Below, piece by piece: positions 30,901 through 34,708 of a stretch of 34,708 nucleotides of DNA. Below the pieces are notes generated by a model that made no database searches, was not told the origin of the DNA, and saw nothing but the letters and a program-made list of their open reading frames with translations. Each line of letters starts with the position of its first letter. Within the stretch, counting starts at the first letter, position 1. The translations under genes and the position numbers were made by a program. This DNA is from Apostichopus californicus (taxonomy: Eukaryota; Echinodermata; Holothuroidea; Aspidochirotida; Stichopodidae): NCBI GenBank assembly GCA_020650975.1, contig JAIPMN010006026.1, forward strand, positions 1 through 34,708, read 5' to 3'.

Positions 30901-33521
30901 CTGACACTCATTTAAATCTACATGCAGATTGGTTACATTATCCATTTTATCTAATGTATTTTCTTTCTTTTTTCATCTTCGTGGAAACAGACCGCCTCCT
31001 CAAGAGGATGAAGAATCAGAAGAGGATCATGAAGAGCAAGAGTTTGAGGGAGAAGGAGAAGCCATCCAGGCCCTGGTAAGAGCTCATTGATATGCATGAA
31101 AGTAGCTTTTAATATCAGTGCTTTAAACAAAGCATGAATGATGCAGCACAAAAATGATTTTTTTTTTTTATAAATGCCTAAATTTTTCACCCCGATGCTC
31201 CATCAGATGTTGTAAACTTCTACAAGGAGAACAAAATGAAGAACCTTACGAATGGGGGAATTGTGACGGGTGAGAGGTGATTAATTAATTAATTCATCTA
31301 ATTAATGTCATAGAAATCTATCTTTTGCTGCATGCAGACCAGCCAGTATAGCTCCACGCCTTTGGAATCCCAAGGAAGTGTCCCCATCTTCAGTCAGGGA
31401 AAGGGAAAATCCCTTCTGAAAAATGGGGCCGGCGATAGAATTCGTCCTTTGGACTTCTGGGAGGACGAGGAGGGCTCTCCTTCCTCTCCTCGTAAGAGGA
31501 GGAACATGCGAAGACAACGAGGGCACCCTAGCAAGCTTCCGTCATTCGAAGACTCCGAATCGCCGGTCATTAACGAAGCTTCTTCAGATGTAGGTTTCAG
31601 TTCCGTTCGAGTTCGCCGAGTTCCGCGTTGCAAATTTTGAATCTTCGGTTTTCCGAGAAGCTGGGCCCTTGTTTTGGCAATGCCAAGCAGTGATTTTCCT
31701 TGCTTCATTCATCTTCTCGTTTCAGTTCATTTGCTAACAGTTTAATTTTTTCCAGCGGTTTGCTCATTATAACAAAATAATAAAATTACAGAATGGAAGT
31801 TAAGGAAAAGCAAAAGAAAAAGGATTTGTTTTCAATGCTTGTCTTGTTGAGAGGCAAACATCCTGTCGAGAAAATTTTGAAAATATTGCAATTTCTTGTC
31901 CTGCTTCAAAGCACATGTACTGACAGTATGATCTGTATAAAGATCCTGTTTGGATAAAGGTTAGGAACTGTTCATACTGTCAGTAAAAGTTCATTGACGC
32001 ATAATTTGAGAAGACAGTATAAAGTGGTATTAGCATTAGAAAATTGTCCCCACTTTGGTGTAGTGAAGGCTGTGCTGGTAAAATATTTCCGTTCTTAAAG
32101 ATCACCTGAGCCTGTTTGCAGCAGGCTACCCCTTATTGCTAGTGGGCTAGTCACAATTGGATTATACGCTACATCCTTATTAAAGGATCACTAGTTGAAA
32201 CAAAAGTATGTATTTGCAACCAGCATTAGTTCATTAGTAACCACAGTAAGGCTTGAAGGAAAATAACACTAGTCTCTTTCAACTTGTCTATATTTTGTGT
32301 GTTTAATAATGGCAACGTTTAATTTTCTCTCAGCTCAAACGTTGACTCACATTGGTATATCTACATACTAATATTAATTGTTCTACATAGTGGTGTTGCT
32401 TTTTTTCCCCTTCTTTGTTATTGTGAGTATGCTGAGCTGGTTCATTGGATCTTGTTGTTATAAGTGACACTGTGACACTGGTTTTTATTCTGTTTTGCCT
32501 CAACGAAAAACTGATGTCGACCAGATGTTTACGATGATTTAGAGAAAAAAAAGGTTCTGAGATCAAACTAAACTTCTTTTTTTTTGGCTTTCCTTTCTTC
32601 TTTAACGTTGTTTGCCAACTTCTAATGGAAAATTTTATAGCCAGTGTGCTTAGCTGACAAAAGACAAAAGTTCTCTGTTCATTTCTTTGTTTCTATTGTT
32701 ATTTTCTCTTTCCTTTGTTCTTTGGCTTGGCATCGTGTTTTTTCCTTTTCTTCTCTTTGCTGATGCCATTGTTCTTTTCTAATTCCTTTATTCCTTGGTT
32801 ATTCCCTGTTCTGCTACTCCAGGACAGTATTTTTAATTGGTTCTTATTCTTAATGTCCCCTTAAGTTTGGCTCAGCATATTGGATGACCCACATAACTTC
32901 TAGTCATGCAGTTTTCAGACAATGAATGAAAACTTCATGAAATTTGGTCAGCAGTTCTGCAGAGCAATCAACAGAAACTTGCTTACGATGGGATGTTTTT
33001 TAACAAATCCAAATACCAGAGTTTATATGCACCATGGCAACAGGTGTGGATTATGTTTTCTATCATATTTTGTATTATATCCCTATTTTCTACGCTCACA
33101 ATACCAGCATAGTTTCATTACGGTCACTCTATAAAACCCTGCATGGATTAGCACCAGAATACATAAGTAGCATGATCAGTCGGAAGACCACCACCCGCTC
33201 TCTCCGATCCTCAAATCAGCTACTGCTCCATGTACCTAAGTGGAAGTTCAAGTCATTTGGTCAAAGATCGTTTTCTAATGCCGCTCCTACTCTTTGGAAC
33301 TCACTTCCACTGCACATCAAGTCGGCACCCAACGTTAACATTTTCAAAAACAGACTCAAAACTTATCTATTTTTGACTGCCTTCCCTGAGCACTAGCGCC
33401 ACTGAGCATTGGTTTTCCTCTGGATATTGGCGCTATATAAATTTGCATTTATTATAATTATTATTATATTCTCTTCTCTTTGGTTTGCACACAGGAGGAA
33501 ATGCAGATGGCAGCATTTTAA
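9988..33521 (+). CDS. STAG: Cohesin subunit SA (stromal antigen, STAG1/STAG2 family)
   Basis: 27 coding exons join without any phase conflict into 3714 nt, a 1237-residue protein (human paralogues about 1230-1260). Seen in order: a short acidic then basic N-terminus (PAKRGRRRK, about 30-38), EPVTLFE at 49, the STAG domain (about 66-190; [33 protein letters not shown]), the stromalin conservative domain (about 262-350; [42 protein letters not shown]), a long HEAT-repeat solenoid ([74 protein letters not shown]), an acidic and basic disordered C-terminus with QVSWLN, and a final short EEMQMAAF. Known role: nuclear scaffold that binds RAD21 (with SMC1/SMC3), CTCF and shugoshin, for sister-chromatid cohesion and loop formation. 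The N-terminus is some 35-40 residues shorter than in vertebrates. Confidence 0.97.
9993..11373 (+). other. STAG: STAG intron 2
   Basis: AT-rich, with several T and A runs. No nested gene or clear repeat recognised. Confidence 0.5.
11374..11455 (+). CDS. STAG: STAG coding exon 2
   Basis: Acidic N-terminal segment ([18 protein letters not shown] and nine more residues). It enters in phase 2 and leaves in phase 0 at CAG|GTATGT. A second donor CTG|GTAAGC at 11428 is also in phase 0. Confidence 0.85.
11683..11790 (+). CDS. STAG: STAG coding exon 3
   Basis: 36 codons, phase 0-0. It contains the basic [12 protein letters not shown] and the conserved [12 protein letters not shown] that opens the folded part of SA proteins. 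The basic patch recalls the AT-hook-like segment of vertebrate STAG1. Confidence 0.93.
11791..13189 (+). other. STAG: STAG intron 4 (carries the 50-bp minisatellite)
   Basis: Mostly occupied by the tandem array at about 12120-12925. Flanks are AT-rich, with a G run at 13026-13033. Confidence 0.7.
12120..12925. repeat. 50-bp minisatellite with 250-bp higher-order unit
   Basis: A 50-bp unit (CTGATTTGATTGCACACTGA, then CTGATTTAATTGCAGTTGAT, then TGCATAGTGG) repeats in strict register from about 12441 to 12890. Two internal CTGATTT-ATTGCA half-units give a shorter inner period. A diagnostic variant (CTGCTTTGATTGTACATTGA) recurs at 12491 and 12741, so five units form a 250-bp higher-order repeat. 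Upstream (12120-12440) the array is more irregular. Confidence 0.95.
13190..13363 (+). CDS. STAG: STAG coding exon 4
   Basis: 58 codons, phase 0-0. It encodes [28 protein letters not shown] and [12 protein letters not shown], the start of the STAG domain. Confidence 0.97.
13364..14244 (+). other. STAG: STAG intron 5
   Basis: Contains a 190-bp tandem duplication just after the donor. The rest is AT-rich without recognised features. Confidence 0.6.
13381..13760. repeat. Tandem duplication, period 190 bp
   Basis: CTGTTTGCTGGTAA starts at 13421 and 13611. Both copies run through GATCAAGCTAGGACCCTCCC, TAGATTTGGCCACAGAG and AAATGTTAATTACAGCGTGC to CATTCTAACCA at 13568 and 13758. An A-rich spacer precedes each copy. 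The last 100 bp of the copies are nearly identical, which indicates a recent duplication. Confidence 0.95.
14245..14449 (+). CDS. STAG: STAG coding exon 5
   Basis: 68 codons plus one base, phase 0 to 1. It encodes [40 protein letters not shown] and [17 protein letters not shown]: the centre of the STAG domain. Confidence 0.97.
14450..15079 (+). other. STAG: STAG intron 6
   Basis: AT-rich; nothing recognised. Confidence 0.5.
15080..15305 (+). CDS. STAG: STAG coding exon 6
   Basis: Enters in phase 1 (G|CA) and leaves in phase 2. It encodes [17 protein letters not shown], a charged coiled region ([20 protein letters not shown]) and GIFVHRYR at the start of the stromalin conservative domain. 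Confidence 0.97.
15306..15973 (+). other. STAG: STAG intron 7
   Basis: Contains an 80-bp tandem duplication close to the donor. Otherwise unremarkable. Confidence 0.5.
15338..15497. repeat. Tandem duplication, period 80 bp
   Basis: Two units (15338-15417, 15418-15497) share AGATCGAAGGAGA, ACCGATA-TTCGTTGA-GATGT and GATAGTTTACGTACAGTCAT, with about ten differences. Confidence 0.95.
15974..16097 (+). CDS. STAG: STAG coding exon 7
   Basis: One split base plus 41 codons, phase 2 to 0. It encodes [20 protein letters not shown] and [12 protein letters not shown] in the stromalin conservative domain. The Trp of GWTLHD belongs to the conserved surface that binds CTCF and shugoshin in vertebrates (family knowledge). 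Confidence 0.97.
16098..17183 (+). other. STAG: STAG intron 8
   Basis: Contains a LINE 3'-end remnant at about 16180-16475. The rest is AT-rich. Confidence 0.5.
16180..16475 (+). mobile_element. LINE 3' end remnant (L2/CR1-like)
   Basis: T-rich sequence ends with ATCGCTTTGAGCAGC, GATTATGCGCTATATAAAT and an ATT-rich tail. The CGCTTTGAG...GCGCTATATAAAT stem followed by a short microsatellite is typical of L2/CR1-superfamily 3' ends. It resembles the 3' end at 33420-33470. Confidence 0.6.
17184..17362 (+). CDS. STAG: STAG coding exon 8
   Basis: 59 codons plus two bases, phase 0 to 2. It encodes [16 protein letters not shown] and [20 protein letters not shown]: the second half of the stromalin conservative domain. 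The minus-strand frame here is a shadow. Confidence 0.97.
17363..18569 (+). other. STAG: STAG intron 9
   Basis: AT-rich. No repeat or nested gene recognised. Confidence 0.5.
18570..18786 (+). CDS. STAG: STAG coding exon 9
   Basis: Phase 2 to 0. It encodes [31 protein letters not shown], a basic loop (KIKRTKRRS) and [13 protein letters not shown]. The upstream in-frame ATG at 18529 is intronic. Confidence 0.96.
18787..19393 (+). other. STAG: STAG intron 10
   Basis: T-rich near the acceptor, with imperfect TTTATTCATTTG repeats (19250-19350). Nothing else seen. Confidence 0.5.
19394..19508 (+). CDS. STAG: STAG coding exon 10
   Basis: Phase 0 to 1. It encodes [15 protein letters not shown] and [18 protein letters not shown], highly conserved in SA proteins. 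Confidence 0.97.
19509..20760 (+). other. STAG: STAG intron 11
   Basis: Contains an interspersed-repeat-like segment (19690-20045). Elsewhere AT-rich. Confidence 0.5.
19690..20045. repeat. Interspersed-repeat-like segment with 26-bp direct repeats
   Basis: GCTTCCTGGGGCAATA starts at 19807 and 19833 (two 26-bp units, one mismatch). Further on, TCACCTGTGTGAAGAG, AAGTGCCTTGACCAAGGACA (with CCTTG/CAAGG arms) and a CTGGACAGGACTCC end resemble a repeat common in marine invertebrate and fish genomes. That comparison is from memory only. Confidence 0.4.
20761..20864 (+). CDS. STAG: STAG coding exon 11
   Basis: Phase 1 to 0. It encodes [20 protein letters not shown] and the conserved [11 protein letters not shown]. 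Confidence 0.97.
20865..21323 (+). other. STAG: STAG intron 12
   Basis: Nothing recognised. Confidence 0.5.
21324..21416 (+). CDS. STAG: STAG coding exon 12
   Basis: 31 codons, phase 0-0. It encodes [20 protein letters not shown] and IPELLSK. Confidence 0.96.
21535..21561. repeat. Perfect 11-bp inverted repeat
   Basis: ATTAATCAGGG - ATGTA - CCCTGATTAAT. It directly follows a TCGATATATCGATA palindromic stretch (21507-21534). Confidence 0.9.
22000..22070 (+). mobile_element. Short LINE 3' end remnant (L2/CR1-like)
   Basis: GCATTTAGCGCTTTATAAAT followed by an ATT-rich tail, comparable with 16445-16475 and 33430-33470. Confidence 0.45.
22174..22323 (+). CDS. STAG: STAG coding exon 13
   Basis: 50 codons, phase 0-0. 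It encodes [38 protein letters not shown]. Donor GAG|GTAAGG. Confidence 0.96.
22324..23169 (+). other. STAG: STAG intron 14
   Basis: Dominated by the C-rich array at 22520-23035; ends in a run of about 14 C just before the acceptor AG. Confidence 0.6.
22520..23035. repeat. C-rich minisatellite (CACCTACCCTCTCCC-type units)
   Basis: About 500 bp of degenerate 14-16 bp units such as CTCACCTACCCTCTCCC. The plus strand is nearly pure C/T/A, and the complementary strand is rich in GGG runs spaced by 3-8 bases. The 186-codon frame across it is a by-product of low complexity. Confidence 0.93.
23170..23310 (+). CDS. STAG: STAG coding exon 14
   Basis: 47 codons, phase 0-0. It encodes [14 protein letters not shown] and [18 protein letters not shown]. 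The acceptor's pyrimidine tract is almost all C. Confidence 0.95.
23311..23825 (+). other. STAG: STAG intron 15
   Basis: Nothing recognised beyond A/T-rich sequence. Confidence 0.5.
23826..23896 (+). CDS. STAG: STAG coding exon 15
   Basis: Phase 0 to 2. It encodes [19 protein letters not shown] and VAFY. This acidic-then-helical stretch is less conserved than its neighbours. Confidence 0.93.
23897..24452 (+). other. STAG: STAG intron 16
   Basis: Holds several G-rich runs (23934-23980, 24236-24290, 24363-24390) with GGG repeats on the transcribed RNA strand. Confidence 0.5.
24453..24621 (+). CDS. STAG: STAG coding exon 16
   Basis: Phase 2 to 0. It encodes [19 protein letters not shown] and [19 protein letters not shown], matching the SA solenoid. 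Confidence 0.95.
24622..24945 (+). other. STAG: STAG intron 17
   Basis: AT-rich; nothing recognised. Confidence 0.5.
24946..25195 (+). CDS. STAG: STAG coding exon 17
   Basis: Phase 0 to 1. It encodes [36 protein letters not shown], an insert (NKKPPLAG) and the acidic [10 protein letters not shown] that opens the linker before the next exon. Confidence 0.96.
25196..25818 (+). other. STAG: STAG intron 18
   Basis: Contains GT-rich runs and repeated GTCCTCGG words, one pair forming a 9-bp inverted repeat (25392-25428). Confidence 0.5.
25392..25538. repeat. Inverted and direct GTCCTCGGT repeats
   Basis: ACCGAGGAC at 25392-25400 pairs with GTCCTCGGT at 25420-25428. Further direct copies occur at 25452-25459 (8 bp) and 25530-25538. 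GTGAGTGCGTTTGT flanks both sides. Confidence 0.8.
25819..25961 (+). CDS. STAG: STAG coding exon 18
   Basis: Phase 1 to 0. An acidic run ([11 protein letters not shown]) is followed by the hallmark [20 protein letters not shown] and GIFKHYMK. Confidence 0.97.
25962..26726 (+). other. STAG: STAG intron 19
   Basis: Includes an 89-codon open frame (26204-26473) that begins with TTG, not ATG, and has no recognised domain. Confidence 0.45.
26727..26828 (+). CDS. STAG: STAG coding exon 19
   Basis: 34 codons, phase 0-0. It encodes [20 protein letters not shown] and [11 protein letters not shown]. Confidence 0.97.
26829..27600 (+). other. STAG: STAG intron 20
   Basis: Contains a degenerate tRNA-like segment (27112-27182). 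The rest is AT-rich. Confidence 0.45.
27112..27182 (+). repeat. tRNA-like remnant (tRNA pseudogene or SINE head)
   Basis: GGATAGTTCAGTTGGTAGAG fits an A box (TRGYNNARYGG-type) and GGTTCACATTGC a degraded B box, 30 bp apart, with ACTGTTATTCTGAGGTC between them as in an anticodon arm. Acceptor stem ends do not pair well, so this is not an intact tRNA gene. Confidence 0.55.
27601..27749 (+). CDS. STAG: STAG coding exon 20
   Basis: Phase 0 to 2. It encodes [34 protein letters not shown] and DAVAALH, a strongly conserved block of the family. Confidence 0.97.
28038..28169 (+). CDS. STAG: STAG coding exon 21
   Basis: Phase 2 to 2. It encodes EGIQFSLTP, a Pro/Gly loop, then [20 protein letters not shown] and DKKTV. 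Confidence 0.97.
28170..28648 (+). other. STAG: STAG intron 22
   Basis: Nothing recognised. Confidence 0.5.
28649..28851 (+). CDS. STAG: STAG coding exon 22
   Basis: Phase 2 to 1. It encodes [23 protein letters not shown], a Ser-rich stretch and the basic [14 protein letters not shown]. The donor is weak (GAG|GTGGGA). Another phase-1 donor (GAG|GTCTCA) lies 30 nt upstream at 28821. Without splicing, the frame stops at 28866-28868. Confidence 0.9.
28852..29505 (+). other. STAG: STAG intron 23
   Basis: AT-rich, with a G-rich stretch at 29301-29335. Confidence 0.5.
29506..29611 (+). CDS. STAG: STAG coding exon 23
   Basis: Phase 1 to 2. Acidic, probably disordered ([19 protein letters not shown]). 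Called from a strong acceptor (CTGTCCTCCAG), a strong donor (GA|GTAAGT) and an uninterrupted phase. Confidence 0.88.
29884..29985 (+). CDS. STAG: STAG coding exon 24
   Basis: Phase 2 to 2. It encodes [20 protein letters not shown] and a basic [11 protein letters not shown]. The Q-V-S-W-L motif matches the Q-I-S-W-L of vertebrate STAG C-termini. Confidence 0.9.
29986..30990 (+). other. STAG: STAG intron 25
   Basis: G runs at 30184-30195 and 30757-30776, and CATACATGCACA-type short repeats at 30780-30890. No gene recognised. Confidence 0.5.
30991..31075 (+). CDS. STAG: STAG coding exon 25
   Basis: Phase 2 to 0. Pro then highly acidic ([20 protein letters not shown]) and EAIQAL. It occupies the place of the acidic C-terminal segment in vertebrate SA. 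Confidence 0.88.
31338..31589 (+). CDS. STAG: STAG coding exon 26
   Basis: 84 codons, phase 0-0. It encodes [34 protein letters not shown] and [13 protein letters not shown]: low-complexity, phosphorylatable, with SP motifs and a basic cluster (PRKRR) that may serve nuclear import. Confidence 0.9.
31918..31985. repeat. Inverted repeat / hairpin, 14-bp perfect arms
   Basis: TACTGACAGTATGA (31918-31931) and TCATACTGTCAGTA (31972-31985) are perfect complements, separated by 40 nt. It would fold as a hairpin in the STAG pre-mRNA. Confidence 0.9.
33034..33472 (+). mobile_element. 5'-truncated LINE (L2/CR1-like): reverse transcriptase ORF C-terminus and 3' tail
   Basis: An open frame to 33396 encodes [17 protein letters not shown], then a [12 protein letters not shown]-type segment, [18 protein letters not shown] and [12 protein letters not shown]. 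This is the typical C-terminal end of non-LTR retrotransposon ORF2. It is followed by GGCGCTATATAAAT and an ATT-rich tail, as in L2/CR1 relatives. The catalytic part is absent, so it is a dead 5'-truncated copy in sense orientation with STAG. The first ATG of the frame is incidental. Confidence 0.9.
33495..33521 (+). CDS. STAG: STAG last coding exon 27
   Basis: EEMQMAAF then TAA. The acceptor is TTTGGTTTGCACACAG. The acidic residues plus hydrophobic Met/Phe end mirror the conserved GFGMPMF-like C-terminus of vertebrate STAG. Only 27 nt are coding; the exon continues as 3' UTR. Confidence 0.88.
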   Translation, partial: EEMQMAAF

Positions 33522-34556
33522 ACCTCTCTTCACCTCGACCGTGTTCTTTTGAGATGTCCATCCGTTTTGTGACCTCAAGGAAAGCAACATAACAGTACCT
33601 CCTGATGATAAGTTCTGCCTCATAATTAAGGCTTCTTTATATTACCACTTTGAGGTCATTTCAGTAACTGTGAGGTTCTTTCTCAGCTACCCCTTTAACT
33701 TTTATTCGTTGGTCACTGTTGTAAAAATTTGAAAAAAAAGGGGGGACGGGGATGTGAAACGTTTATTCCATTGATTATCATTTTGAGACAACTTTGACAT
33801 GGATTTTATATTCAAGATTTATTTACATCTGCATAAACTTTCTGCAGCTTGTTTTATCACGTGTCATTTCATTATGATGCTAATTAGGGCAAACTATTGC
33901 TAACATAATGTAAACAAAGTGAATTTTGATATGTTTCGTTTTATCGTAAATCTGCCATAAGATATCAACTACGACTAGCGGTGAAGCCAAGACTCTGTAG
34001 AGAATTAAAAAAAAGTATTTGTGATGTAGAGCTGTTCGATTTTTGTTTTCCCGCCAAATTTTTTTTTACGAAAGTGGTTACCATTAGTGACAAGATTCGA
34101 GATGAATTTGATTTGCCAAGTGTTCAACATTATTAGCATCGTTCATGCAGCCTTGAAAGTCTTCTTTTTCGAGCACAGACTTCACCCTGATCTGTTGCTT
34201 GAAAAACACTTGAAACACTTCCCGATATCCTTCAAGTTTCCTCATGAGATAAAAAACTGATTAGAAGTGATATAACAAAATTTTTAGGCCAAATAGAGAC
34301 ACATTTTTAAAGGTGTAGCTGTATCTATATCAGATGCCATTTTCCAATTTTTTTTCGTATCACCCATAAATGTTTTGTAAAATGACAAAAAAAAGAAAGG
34401 TTTTCGTGTATCCGTTCAAATAGCACTATCTTTGACATCCTTTAATTAGAAACTGTAAATATTTTCTTGGTTCATATTGTTCACTGGTTACATACAATTT
34501 TTTAAACTGATCTGTACATAGACTTTCTTTAATAAATAAAAAGAAAATAGAAAATT
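33522..34556 (+). other. STAG: STAG 3' UTR
   Basis: No further coding frame follows the stop. AT-rich UTR of about 1 kb with many U-runs. It ends near the AATAAA pair, and a T/GT-rich stretch follows as expected downstream of a cleavage site. Confidence 0.75.
34531..34540 (+). promoter_or_regulatory. STAG: STAG poly(A) signals (overlapping AATAAATAAA)
   Basis: Two overlapping AATAAA hexamers, followed 20-50 nt later by a TTTGTTTAACTTTGATTG U/GU-rich region. Confidence 0.75.
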
Positions 34557-34708
34557 TGTTTAACTTTGATTGTATGTTATTTCTTTGTTTTCATAATCCA
34601 CCTTCTTATCAACAATAACAACAAGATTGGACTTACGGGACCCTTTACTTTTCAATAATTTTACATCATGATTTTTAACAGGTTTCATAATTTGTCCAGT
34701 CATAAAAA

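Larger units (their letters stand above)
31590..33494 (+). other. STAG: STAG intron 27 (last)
   Basis: The longest intron within the coding region. It contains a 14-bp inverted repeat (31918-31985) and a LINE fragment (about 33034-33472). Confidence 0.7.

Noticed and set aside
1-34708. CRISPR arrays, bacterial operons or prophage
   Set aside because: The window is intron-rich eukaryotic DNA, and its tandem repeats have no repeat-spacer architecture.

Overview
This is eukaryotic nuclear DNA: AT-rich, with short GC-richer exons bounded by GT/AG splice sites, LINE and SINE-like debris, foldback elements and simple repeats. The main gene is the only cohesin SA/STAG gene seen here. With the style of the repeats, this suggests an invertebrate deuterostome. 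An echinoderm is my best guess, not a demonstrated fact.

Left part (1-8100). A reading frame open from the window edge to a TGA at 263-265 looks like the last exon of a plus-strand gene. Three copies of a dispersed element begin with, or are related to, the 5' end of U2 snRNA; one copy is framed by a 16-bp target-site duplication. At 2490-3865 on the minus strand I assemble a two-exon gene for a 135-residue type I membrane protein. It has a signal peptide, an RGD, a furin-type RSKR site, one membrane span and an NPAY-containing tail. A 620-bp foldback (MITE-like) element lies at 6154-6773. A weaker candidate first exon with a TATA box lies at 1092-1268.

Right part (about 8100-34560). One gene on the plus strand encodes the cohesin subunit SA (STAG1/STAG2 family). 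I rebuilt 27 coding exons (9988-33521). All splice phases agree, the sum is 3714 nt, and the product is 1237 residues, close to the vertebrate paralogues. The start ATG sits five coding bases before the end of an otherwise noncoding exon, with an in-frame stop upstream. A further 5' noncoding exon probably ends at 8244, and an E2F-like site lies just inside it. The 3' UTR ends near overlapping AATAAA signals at 34531-34540.

The STAG introns hold most of the remaining structure: a 50-bp minisatellite with a 250-bp higher-order period (12120-12925), 190-bp and 80-bp tandem duplications, a C-rich tract likely to form G-quadruplexes on the other strand, three L2/CR1-like LINE 3' ends, a tRNA-like remnant and several hairpins. 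The last LINE fragment stops about 25 bp before the final coding exon.

Functionally, STAG supplies the HEAT-repeat scaffold that binds RAD21 and loads cohesin on chromatin. The left-hand genes show no evident link to it.
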